Shown here one piece after another: positions 19,718-27,686 of a stretch of 64,000 nt of DNA (within the stretch, counting starts at the first letter, position 1; the number at the start of each line of letters is the position of its first letter). Origin of the DNA: Gemmatimonadaceae bacterium (lineage in GTDB: Bacteria; Gemmatimonadota; Gemmatimonadetes; Gemmatimonadales; Gemmatimonadaceae); contig JAUQWM010000065.1 in the NCBI GenBank assembly GCA_030835125.1, positions 54,779-118,778 of the forward strand, written 5' to 3'. The position numbers and the translations under genes were made by a program. Under the pieces are notes generated by a model, which was not told where the DNA came from, did no database searches, and saw nothing but the letters and a program-made list of their open reading frames with translations.

Positions 19718-20128
19718 TCATGTATGCGAGAGAGAAGCTGGTGTGAACGGTTGCGGCAGCAGGTCGCTCAGCACCCAATCGGCGCGGCGCCCTCCTGTCG
19801 TGATGGCCACCACCTGCAGGGACGGCGCGAACTCGGCGAGCGCCTGACGACACATGCCGCACGGCGGCGTGGGATCCGTCGCCTCGGTCGCGACAACCAG
19901 CAGGTCGAACGCCCGGTGTCCCCGGGCGACGGCCGCCGCCAGCGCACCACGCTCGGCGCAGGTCCCGGCCGGAAAGGACGCATTCTCCACGTTGCACCCG
20001 GTGACTACCGAGCCGTCGATGGCGCGCAGCGCCGCCCCGACGCGGAAATGCGAGTATGGCGCGTAGGCGTGGTGCATCGCGGCCAGCGCCGCTGCACCCG
20101 GATCATCCGCCTGTCGCGAATCGGTCAC
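19718..20128 (-). CDS. cdd: Cytidine deaminase
   Basis: 136 aa homotetrameric-type cytidine deaminase, salvaging cytidine and deoxycytidine to uridine and deoxyuridine. Zinc and catalytic motifs are CNVENASFPAGTCAERGAL (Cys-Ala-Glu, near 45-63) and PPCGMCRQAL (PCxxC, near 88-97). The N-terminal AYAPYSHFRVGAAL is typical of the family. It is coupled to deoB by ATGA, a sensible nucleoside-salvage pair. Complete and of normal length. Confidence 0.95.
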   Translation of the reverse strand: MTDSRQADDPGAAALAAMHHAYAPYSHFRVGAALRAIDGSVVTGCNVENASFPAGTCAERGALAAAVARGHRAFDLLVVATEATDPTPPCGMCRQALAEFAPSLQVVAITTGGRRADWVLSDLLPQPFTPASLSHT

Positions 20129-21309
20129 GCCATCATCTCCTGGAGGAACGAGGTCCCGCGCCCACGAAAGGCCAACCCGAACCAGTCGGCGATCGTCGCC
20201 CCCAGGTCCGAAAACGTTGCCCGTTCGCCGAGGTTCACCGGCCTGATCCCCCGTCCAGCCACCAGGACGGGCACGCGTTCCCGTGCGTGGTCAGTCGATG
20301 GCGTCGTCGGATCGTTGCCGTGGTCGGCCGTTATGGCCAGTAAATCACCGTCGCGGAGCCCATCGAGGAGGTCCGGCAAAGCCTCGTCGAACTGCCGGAG
20401 CGCCCCGTAGAACCCCGCGACGTCATTCCTGTGCCCGTACAACTGGTCGAAATCTACTAGGTTGGCGAAAAGGAACCCACTATGAGACACATCGGGGTTG
20501 CCTTCCCCCCGGAGCCACGCCGAGATCCGCTCCAGGCCCTCCTGGTTGTCGGCGGTGTGGTGGGACGAGATGCCGCGTCCGGCAAAGAGGTCGTCCACCT
20601 TCCCCACGCCGGCCCTGGGAATTCCGGCCGTCGTCAATGCATCCAGCAGCGTTTCGCCGAGCGGCTCCAGCGAGAAATCGCGCCGGTTCGGTGTGCGCCG
20701 CCAGGAGCCGGGCTCGCCCACGAACGGCCTCGCGATCACCCTCGAAACGTTGTGTGGCGAGACGAGGAGCCGTCGCGCCGATTCACACGCCGTATACAAC
20801 TCCGCCAGCGGCACGACGTCCTCGTGCGCCGCGACCTGAAAGACCGAATCGGCCGACGTGTACACGATCCACGCGCCCGTGGCGAGATGCTCGCCAGCGA
20901 AGCGCTCGATGAGGTCGGTCCCGCTGCCCGCGACGTTGCCGATCACCGCCCGCCCGGTGGCGCGACTGAACGCCGTGACCACGTCAGGCGGGAATCCGCG
21001 CGGATACGTCGGGAATGGACGCTGGAGGTGGAGGCCGGCGAGTTCCCAGTGACCTGTGGTGGAGTCCTTGCCTGGCGATGCGGGATGCATCGTGCCCCAG
21101 GCACCGAACGCCGGGAGGTCGCTGCGCATGCCGCGCATCGGGACGGCCTTGCCGAGGCCCAGCCGCTCGAGCGCCGGAAGTCTCACCCCGCCGACCGCGT
21201 CCGCCACGTGGGCGAGTGTATGACTGTCGGCGTCACCGTAGCCGGAGGCGTCGCGCGCGGCACCCGCGCCGACGCCATCGAGGACTATGAGGATCGCGCG
21301 CCGCCTCAT
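20125..21309 (-). CDS. deoB: Phosphopentomutase
   Basis: 394 aa. It interconverts ribose or deoxyribose 1- and 5-phosphates in nucleoside catabolism. Alkaline-phosphatase-superfamily metal sites are the N-terminal ILIVLDGVGAGAARDA, SGKDSTTGHWELAG-type segment (here SPGKDSTTGHWEL, carrying the phosphorylated Thr), and the C-terminal ADHGNDPTTPSTDHARE. It is flanked by alr (ATGA overlap upstream) and cdd (ATGA overlap downstream), forming a compact operon. Confidence 0.95.
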   Translation of the reverse strand: MRRRAILIVLDGVGAGAARDASGYGDADSHTLAHVADAVGGVRLPALERLGLGKAVPMRGMRSDLPAFGAWGTMHPASPGKDSTTGHWELAGLHLQRPFPTYPRGFPPDVVTAFSRATGRAVIGNVAGSGTDLIERFAGEHLATGAWIVYTSADSVFQVAAHEDVVPLAELYTACESARRLLVSPHNVSRVIARPFVGEPGSWRRTPNRRDFSLEPLGETLLDALTTAGIPRAGVGKVDDLFAGRGISSHHTADNQEGLERISAWLRGEGNPDVSHSGFLFANLVDFDQLYGHRNDVAGFYGALRQFDEALPDLLDGLRDGDLLAITADHGNDPTTPSTDHARERVPVLVAGRGIRPVNLGERATFSDLGATIADWFGLAFRGRGTSFLQEMMA

Positions 21310-22388
21310 GCCGGTGGCTCGAGGTAGACGCGCGGCGCCCGCAGTTTCAGGCCGACCAGCAACTCGTAAGGCGACAGGTCCCCGGACGCGGCCACGTCAC
21401 CCAGCGCGAGTTCGGCGCGACCCTGTCGACCGAGGAACGTGGCGACGTCGCCGACGCTGCAGTCGAGGTCCGTCACGTCCAGCATGGCCATGTCCATCGT
21501 CACCACGCCGACGATGGGCGCGCGCCTGCCGTTGACGAGGGCGTGGCCCCGGTTCCCCAGGCAGCGCCTGATGCCGTCCGCGTAACCAGCAGCCGCGGTC
21601 GCGATCCGGCGCGTTCCCGTCGCGGTCCAGGTGGCACCATAGCTCACCGTGTCGCCGGCCACGATGGTGCGCAGGTCCACGATCCGCGCATGGAAGGACG
21701 CCACGCATTCCGGCGCGGTTTCGGCGCCAGCCTCGCCGCCGCCGCCATAGAGGAAGACGCCGGAGCGGGCGAGGCTCCACGGCGATGGCGACTGCCGTTC
21801 GACGGCGGGACTGTTCTCCGCATGGAGATACCGCGGCACTGCCGGCAGCATCGCGAGCGCCTCCCGGAACCGCTGCTGCTGCAGCGCAATCGATCCGTCG
21901 TTCCGTTCGGCGGAATGAAAGTGCGTGAACGCGCCTTCCGGCGGCACGGTCGCGAGGATGTCCTTCAGCTCCCCCACGCGGTCCCAGGCGACGCCCGAGC
22001 GGTTCATGCCCGTATCGATCGCCAGGTGCCACGGACCACCGCCTGACGAGCGCCAGGCGGAGATCCGCGCCGCGTCGCCCAGCGTCGGCGTCAGTTCGAG
22101 CGCGCGCGCGCCGGCCAGTTCCTCCGCCAGGAGCGGAGTGAAGACGATGACCGGGCGCCTGATCCCGAGCCGGCGCAGCTCGCCGCCTTCCTCGACCGTG
22201 GCGACGCCGTACCCCCACGGTTCGAGGCCCTCGAGGGTGCGCACCACGGCGCTCACCCCGAGTCCGTACGCGTCCGATTTCACCATTGGCAACAGCGGCA
22301 CGCGGGCACGTTCGAGGATGCGCCTTGCGTTCCGTTTCAGCGCGCCAAGGTCGACCTCGACCCAGGCGCGCCGCGTTTCATGCCGCAT
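21306..22388 (-). CDS. alr: Alanine racemase
   Basis: 360 aa PLP enzyme making D-alanine for peptidoglycan. The PLP lysine lies in PMVKSDAYGLG near 34-44. The second catalytic residue, Tyr, lies in GDTVSYGATW near 245, and the N-terminal RRAWVEVDLGALKRNAR is typical. The start codon ATG at 22388 lies only 48 bases from the divergent mazG start, and a symmetric promoter sits between them. It is first in a long minus-strand operon (alr-deoB-cdd-lipoprotein-barrel and beyond). Confidence 0.94.
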   Translation of the reverse strand: MRHETRRAWVEVDLGALKRNARRILERARVPLLPMVKSDAYGLGVSAVVRTLEGLEPWGYGVATVEEGGELRRLGIRRPVIVFTPLLAEELAGARALELTPTLGDAARISAWRSSGGGPWHLAIDTGMNRSGVAWDRVGELKDILATVPPEGAFTHFHSAERNDGSIALQQQRFREALAMLPAVPRYLHAENSPAVERQSPSPWSLARSGVFLYGGGGEAGAETAPECVASFHARIVDLRTIVAGDTVSYGATWTATGTRRIATAAAGYADGIRRCLGNRGHALVNGRRAPIVGVVTMDMAMLDVTDLDCSVGDVATFLGRQGRAELALGDVAASGDLSPYELLVGLKLRAPRVYLEPPA

Positions 22389-22442
22389 TGACGTCCGGTT
22401 TCAGGGGCGGGTAGTATACGCGATCCCGGGGAAACTATGCAA
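22388..22442. promoter_or_regulatory. Compact divergent promoter between alr and mazG sharing one -10 region
   Basis: For mazG (plus): TTGACG (22388-22393), an 18-base spacer and TAGTAT (22412-22417), giving a leader of about 13 bases. For alr (minus): TTGCAT (from 22442 to 22437), an 18-base spacer and TATACT (22418 to 22413). The two -10 elements overlap on the palindromic GTATAC at 22414-22419, and each -35 overlaps the start codon of the opposite gene. It was recognised by eye only. Confidence 0.55.
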
Positions 22443-23216
22443 AGCAAGGCCACACTTGAAGATACGCTCGCAATGATGCGCGACCTCCGCGCCCGATGCG
22501 AGTGGGATGCCGCCCAGACCCACGACTCCCTCCGTCCGTATCTCGCCGAAGAAACCGCGGAACTCGATGAAGCCATTCGCGTGGGCGAGGACGCGCTCAT
22601 GCGGGAGGAACTCGGGGATGTCCTGCTGCAGGTGCTCTTCCACTCGGTCGTTGCCGAGCAGCGGGGTGCGTTCGACATCGGGGACGTGGCCGGGGGGCTC
22701 ATCGCCAAGATGCGCGCGCGCCATCCCCACCTGTACGAGGGCGGCGAGCGCGAGCCCTGGGAGCGCATGAAGGCCCGCAAGCGCGCGTCGATCGAGGATG
22801 GCCTGCCGGCCGGCCTCCCGTCCCTCCACCGGGCGCACCGGCTCCAGGATCGCGCCGCCGGCGTCGGCTTCGACTGGCCCGACGTCGACGGTCCCGTCGC
22901 GAAGGTGGGCGAGGAACTCTCCGAGGTCCGCGCCCACCTCCCAACGGCCGGCGCGACCGGCGACGATCCCGCTCGTCAGGCAGCGCTCGAGGCGGAACTC
23001 GGCGACCTGCTGTTCGCGGTGGTGAACCTGTGCCGGAAATCCGGCGTGCACGCCGCGGTCGCGCTGGACAAGGCGAACGAGAAGTTCGTCAGGCGCTTCA
23101 CCGCGATCGAACGCCTCGCGGCCGAGCGCGGCATCGAGGTCACGTCGGCCGGCCTGGCAGTGCTCGACGCGCTATGGGATGAAGTGAAGCACAGCGAGCG
23201 TGAAGGTCCGGGGTAA
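22437..23216 (+). CDS. mazG: Nucleoside triphosphate pyrophosphohydrolase MazG
   Basis: 259 aa with two MazG repeats. The first has LRPYLAEETAELDEAI (EExxE) near 32-47 and REELGDVLLQVLFHS near 57-71. The second has GPVAKVGEELSEVRAH and LEAELGDLLFAVVNLCRK in the C-terminal half. It hydrolyses (d)NTPs to monophosphates, clearing damaged or excess nucleotides and moderating stringent response in E. coli. The ATG at 22437 sits about 13 bases from the predicted transcription start. It is one of only three plus-strand genes in the window and converges with the DinB-like gene. Confidence 0.95.
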   Translation: MQSKATLEDTLAMMRDLRARCEWDAAQTHDSLRPYLAEETAELDEAIRVGEDALMREELGDVLLQVLFHSVVAEQRGAFDIGDVAGGLIAKMRARHPHLYEGGEREPWERMKARKRASIEDGLPAGLPSLHRAHRLQDRAAGVGFDWPDVDGPVAKVGEELSEVRAHLPTAGATGDDPARQAALEAELGDLLFAVVNLCRKSGVHAAVALDKANEKFVRRFTAIERLAAERGIEVTSAGLAVLDALWDEVKHSEREGPG

Positions 23217-23255
23217 GGTCCAGGAGTCCCCATGGTCCGTGTTCAAGAGCCCTCT

Positions 23256-23283
23256 GACCTCCGACCTCCGACCTCCGACCTCC
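23256..23283 (+). repeat. Perfect heptanucleotide repeat, four copies of GACCTCC
   Basis: Four uninterrupted GACCTCC units lie just after mazG and just before the end of the convergent DinB-like gene. The complement (GGAGGTC) is the unit that recurs on the plus strand at 23852-23865 and 23894-23907 on the other side of the DinB-like gene, so that gene is flanked by inverted copies of the same heptamer. Confidence 0.75.
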
Positions 23284-23287
23284 CGCC

Positions 23288-23842
23288 TCACGCGTCGGTC
23301 CTCCCGGCGCCCATTTCAAACTCCCCCTCGCCAAGGAACAACGGCGTCGCGATCCCGTCCCCGTCTTCGTAGAACCGCACGGCGCCGGGCGCGTTCATCT
23401 TGGCGATCCAGATGACCTGGCCGGTGTGGCCCGCGAAGTGCTCGACGACGTGGTACACGGCCTCCATGACCGTCGTATCACGGCCCTGGATCGCCCGGCG
23501 CTCGAGCAACTCGCTGGGCAGCAGCCCGCGCAGGACCTGGTCGGCTTCGCGCAGCGTGGCGTCCAGGCCGTCGAGCATGCCCGCCGCGGTGGCGCCGCCG
23601 CGCGCGGCGAACTCCATGTTGCGCTTGCGGACATCCGGCTGGCGTCCCACCCCGCTGACGATCCACTGCCGGACGTTCCCCGAGAGGTGCAGGAGGAGGT
23701 TGCCCACGCTGTTGGACTGCTCGTTAGGCCGCCACCAGAGGCGGTCGGCCGGCATCGCCTCCACCGCGGGCCGGATCTTGGCGGGATACTCGCGGCACAG
23801 GTAGTAGCGCGAACGTTCGAGGAAGGAAGCGGCGATGGACAT
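23288..23842 (-). CDS. DinB-like four-helix metalloprotein (DUF1572 type)
   Basis: 184 aa. It is an all-helical DinB/YfiT-fold protein with three expected metal-ligand histidines: one in NLLLHLSGN near residue 52, and two in VYHVVEHFAGHTGQV near 132-146. An RPNEQSNSVGN segment near 38-48 is shared with the family. These proteins are thought to be metal-dependent hydrolases or thiol transferases, and the actual reaction here is unknown. The start is ATG 23842, ten bases from a heptamer array. CCT-AAC in RPNE is one of three plus-orientation CGTTAGGC words (23723-23730). Confidence 0.8.
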   Translation of the reverse strand: MSIAASFLERSRYYLCREYPAKIRPAVEAMPADRLWWRPNEQSNSVGNLLLHLSGNVRQWIVSGVGRQPDVRKRNMEFAARGGATAAGMLDGLDATLREADQVLRGLLPSELLERRAIQGRDTTVMEAVYHVVEHFAGHTGQVIWIAKMNAPGAVRFYEDGDGIATPLFLGEGEFEMGAGRTDA

Positions 23843-23851
23843 GCGGGTGCT

Positions 23852-23945
23852 GAGGTCGGAGGTCGGAAACCAGAGGCCAGAGGCCAGAGGCCAGAGGTCG
23901 GAGGTCGGGGCAACCCGGACCTCCCGAACCTCGGACCTCCGACCG
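23852..23945 (-). repeat. Heptanucleotide array with following inverted repeat, DinB-like/asnS gap
   Basis: Eight units in perfect seven-base register (plus strand): GAGGTCG x2, GAAACCA, GAGGCCA x3, GAGGTCG x2 (23852-23907). After a short break comes a GGACCTCCCGAACC / TCGGACCTCCGACC stretch (23917-23944) complementary to the GGTCGGAGGTC units, so the transcript can fold on itself. The array fills the whole gap between the asnS stop (23946) and the DinB-like start (23842). Confidence 0.75.
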
Positions 23946-25244
<1,299 letters not shown>

Positions 25245-25282
25245 GGTTGGGAGGCGGAAGGAAGGAATAAGGTAAGAGGGGT

Positions 25283-25307
25283 GAGGGTCGAGGGTCGAGG
25301 GTCGAGG
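25283..25307 (-). repeat. Heptanucleotide repeat GAGGGTC, about 3.5 copies, asnS leader
   Basis: Plus-strand GAGGGTC x3 then GAGG (25283-25307), roughly 40 bases 5-prime of the asnS start. On the asnS sense strand it reads as GACCCTC units. Confidence 0.7.
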
Positions 25308-25331
25308 GGAGCGCAAGGCGCAAAGCGCGGG

Positions 25332-25385
25332 CACCAGCACCAGCACCAGCACCAGCACCAGCTCAAGCACCAGTACCAGCACCAG
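25332..25385. repeat. Hexanucleotide repeat (CACCAG), nine units
   Basis: Five perfect CACCAG units, then CTCAAG, CACCAG, TACCAG and CACCAG, between the divergent asnS and sensor-kinase genes. Just beyond it are two copies of a heptamer, CAATCAG (25405-25418), next to the kinase ribosome site. The string CAGCAATCAGCAC also occurs in the ftsY leader (30833-30845). Confidence 0.75.
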
Positions 25386-25429
25386 CAAGCAGTCCAGCCA
25401 CAAGCAATCAGCAATCAGCACGGAGCATC

Positions 25430-26920
25430 TTGACCCTCCAGTCCCGCCTCAATCTCGGCTTGCTCGCCATTGCCATCGTGCTGGTGGCGCCGCTGGCGCT
25501 TTCGCTGCGCGCGCTCGAGCAGTTGCAGTCCGATACGGCGGCGCTCCGCGACCGCGAGTACGCGGCGTCGTCGCTCCTCGGCCGGATGAAGTCGATTCAC
25601 GACGAGCTCGAGCAGGCCACGACCTTCATCGCCGTCTTCCCCAGCGATTCGGCGCGAGTCCAGTACCTGGATGATCTGGAAATCCTCGCCCGGCAGACAG
25701 ACACGCTCGCCCAGCTCTCGCAGTCAGCGGCGATCGGCCTGATCCGGTCCGCGCTCGCGCGGGTGACCGAGCATGTGCCGCGGGCGTTCGAGTTCGCGCG
25801 CCGGAACCGTGCGTCGGCGCGCGATTCCGTCATCGACCTCCTCATCTCCCCCTCGCTCCTGAATGTCGACCGGGTGCTCGAGAGCACCGGCATCCTCATG
25901 GAGCAGCGAACCGCGGAGCAGGTCGAGGACTTCGCCGTGCGGACCGAGGAGGCCGGCGTCGTCGCCGTCGGGGCGCTCGGCATCGCCATCCTGCTCTCGC
26001 TGGGTATCGCGCTCTGGCTCACCCGGTCGATCAGCTCGCCGCTCCGGGAACTCGAGGCCGGGATGCGCGCCGTGGCCGAAGGTCACTTCCGGCGCCCCCT
26101 CGCCATCAGCGGGGACCGGGGCGACGAATTCGGCCGGCTCGCGGAGAGCTTCCGCTCCATGGCGGCGCAGCTCGAGGAACTGGACCGGCTGAAGGCGGAA
26201 TTCGTGTCGGTCGCGACCCACGAGCTCAAGACGCCGGTGAACGTCATGCTTGGCTATCTGCAACTCCTGCAGGAGAACGTCTACGGCGACCTCACCGACC
26301 GGCAGCGCGAGATCGCGGGGACGCTGGTCTCACAGACGCAGCAGCTGTCACGGCTCATCAGGCAGTTGCTCGATGTCAGCCGCTTCGATGCCGGTGGCGG
26401 CAAGCTGGAGACCAAGCCGGTGGTCCTGTCCGAGTTCCTCGACGACCTCGAGCGCGCGTTCCGGGTCCTCGCGCTCCAGCGAGAAGTCAGCTTCGAGGTG
26501 AAGAGCGATCGCGATATCCCGCACGAGGTCCTGTGGGACCCGGTGCGCATCAACGAGGTGCTCGGGAACCTGCTGTCGAACGCGTTCAAGTTCACGAACA
26601 AGGGCGGCCGGGTGTCCCTCGCCGTCGGTCGCGAAGGGGACCAGGTGCGCATGCAGGTCAACGACACCGGCGCCGGCATCCCCCGCGACCAGTTGCCCCA
26701 CATCTTCGAGAAGTTCTACCAGGCGGACACGCAGGCGCCGTTGGCATTGCGAGGCGCGGGGCTGGGCCTCGCGATCGCCAAGAGCATCGTCACCGCGCAC
26801 AACGGATCGATCGAGGTCGAGAGCCGGGTGGGCATCGGCACTACCTTCACGATCCGCCTGCCGATCCGGGTGATCCGCCGGCCATCGTCCGGCACCGCGG
26901 TTCAGGGCGTCATCACCTGA
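25430..26920 (+). CDS. Membrane sensor histidine kinase with HAMP domain
   Basis: 496 aa from TTG 25430, preceded by GGAG. TM1 is at about 8-26, an extracytoplasmic helical region at about 27-175, TM2 at about 176-197, then HAMP (LTRSISSPLRELEAGMRAVAEGHF). HisKA follows with VATHELKTPVNVMLGYLQLL (His near 264), and a HATPase domain with the N-box EVLGNLLSNAFKF, VNDTGAGIP and GAGLGLAIAKSIV. The helical periplasmic region resembles 4HB_MCP-type sensors. No response regulator gene is adjacent. The leader contains the hexamer repeat, so its transcription may start within repeated DNA. Confidence 0.92.
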   Translation: MTLQSRLNLGLLAIAIVLVAPLALSLRALEQLQSDTAALRDREYAASSLLGRMKSIHDELEQATTFIAVFPSDSARVQYLDDLEILARQTDTLAQLSQSAAIGLIRSALARVTEHVPRAFEFARRNRASARDSVIDLLISPSLLNVDRVLESTGILMEQRTAEQVEDFAVRTEEAGVVAVGALGIAILLSLGIALWLTRSISSPLRELEAGMRAVAEGHFRRPLAISGDRGDEFGRLAESFRSMAAQLEELDRLKAEFVSVATHELKTPVNVMLGYLQLLQENVYGDLTDRQREIAGTLVSQTQQLSRLIRQLLDVSRFDAGGGKLETKPVVLSEFLDDLERAFRVLALQREVSFEVKSDRDIPHEVLWDPVRINEVLGNLLSNAFKFTNKGGRVSLAVGREGDQVRMQVNDTGAGIPRDQLPHIFEKFYQADTQAPLALRGAGLGLAIAKSIVTAHNGSIEVESRVGIGTTFTIRLPIRVIRRPSSGTAVQGVIT

Positions 26921-26973
26921 GGGGTGTCAACAGGCAGCGGATGAACTGAACCTGCACGCGAGGGGGCAGTGCG

Positions 26974-27678
26974 ATGCGTATCGGTGGAGCGGCATTGGCC
27001 GGCGTGGTGACGCTCTCCGCGTGCTTCCCCGTCATGGCCCATCCCACACGAGTCGAGTCGGGGATGCGCCTCGGAACGGTCGCCGGGTTCTCGTTCGGGA
27101 GCGACTCGATCGGTGAGACCGGCCAGATCGACCCGGTCATCGTCCCGTCGCTCGACATCGAACTCGCGCTGGGCATACGTGACACGACTCGCGAGGACGG
27201 ACCGGGGCTGCGCCTGTCCGCCGCGGCCGGCATGAGCGGCTTTGGCGGTTCCGTGTATGTGGAATATCCGCGCGAATCCCTCGGAAGCCTCGATGGGGGC
27301 GTCGGCCTCGCAGCGCACCGCGGCGCATTGCGCGTGATCATGCCGTATGCGCAATTCGGCCGTCACGAGGACCGCGACCGCGCCTGGTTCGTGCGAAACG
27401 GCATTGCCATCGTGGCCCCGCGCGACTCGGCGGGGACTCGCCTGGCCTGGATCCCAACCGTCGGCTTCTCGACGCGCGACCAGCGTTCGGACAAGTCGAT
27501 CTACCTGAGCGCGGTGTTCGGGGGCGAGCAACGCGTGGAGCGCGCTTGCGTCCTGTTCTCATGCCTCCGCTACTCGAACTCCTATACGCGGACGACACTC
27601 ATCGTTGGCGCCTCCATCAGCCTCCTCCTCTCCACGCCCGGTTATCCCGGGGACCTGGGTCGGCCACCGCGCCGCTGA
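26974..27678 (+). CDS. Putative lipoprotein of unknown function
   Basis: 234 aa, ATG 26974 preceded by GAGGGGG. A short hydrophobic leader (AALAGVVTLSAC) ends in a lipobox-like LSAC at residue 17. The mature region alternates short strand-like segments (GLRLSAAAGMSGFGGSVYVEYP, LRVIMPYAQFGRH, TTLIVGASISLLL), so it may form or sit against a beta-barrel. One Cys pair (ACVLFSC) lies near 191-197. It lies 53 bases after the sensor kinase on the same strand and could be its periplasmic or outer-membrane partner. No family recognised. Confidence 0.6.
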   Translation: MRIGGAALAGVVTLSACFPVMAHPTRVESGMRLGTVAGFSFGSDSIGETGQIDPVIVPSLDIELALGIRDTTREDGPGLRLSAAAGMSGFGGSVYVEYPRESLGSLDGGVGLAAHRGALRVIMPYAQFGRHEDRDRAWFVRNGIAIVAPRDSAGTRLAWIPTVGFSTRDQRSDKSIYLSAVFGGEQRVERACVLFSCLRYSNSYTRTTLIVGASISLLLSTPGYPGDLGRPPRR

Positions 27679-27686
27679 GCACCGAC

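Noticed and set aside
23852..23945. CRISPR array at the heptamer repeats
   Set aside because: Units are seven bases in direct tandem with no spacers, and no cas gene is nearby. All heptamer loci are short tandem repeats, not CRISPR.
25245..25421. Leu-Val-rich N-terminal extension of asnS resembling a membrane helix
   Set aside because: It is the translation of the hexamer repeat CACCAG. AsnRS homology starts at GTG 25244, and a membrane-anchored AsnRS is not expected.
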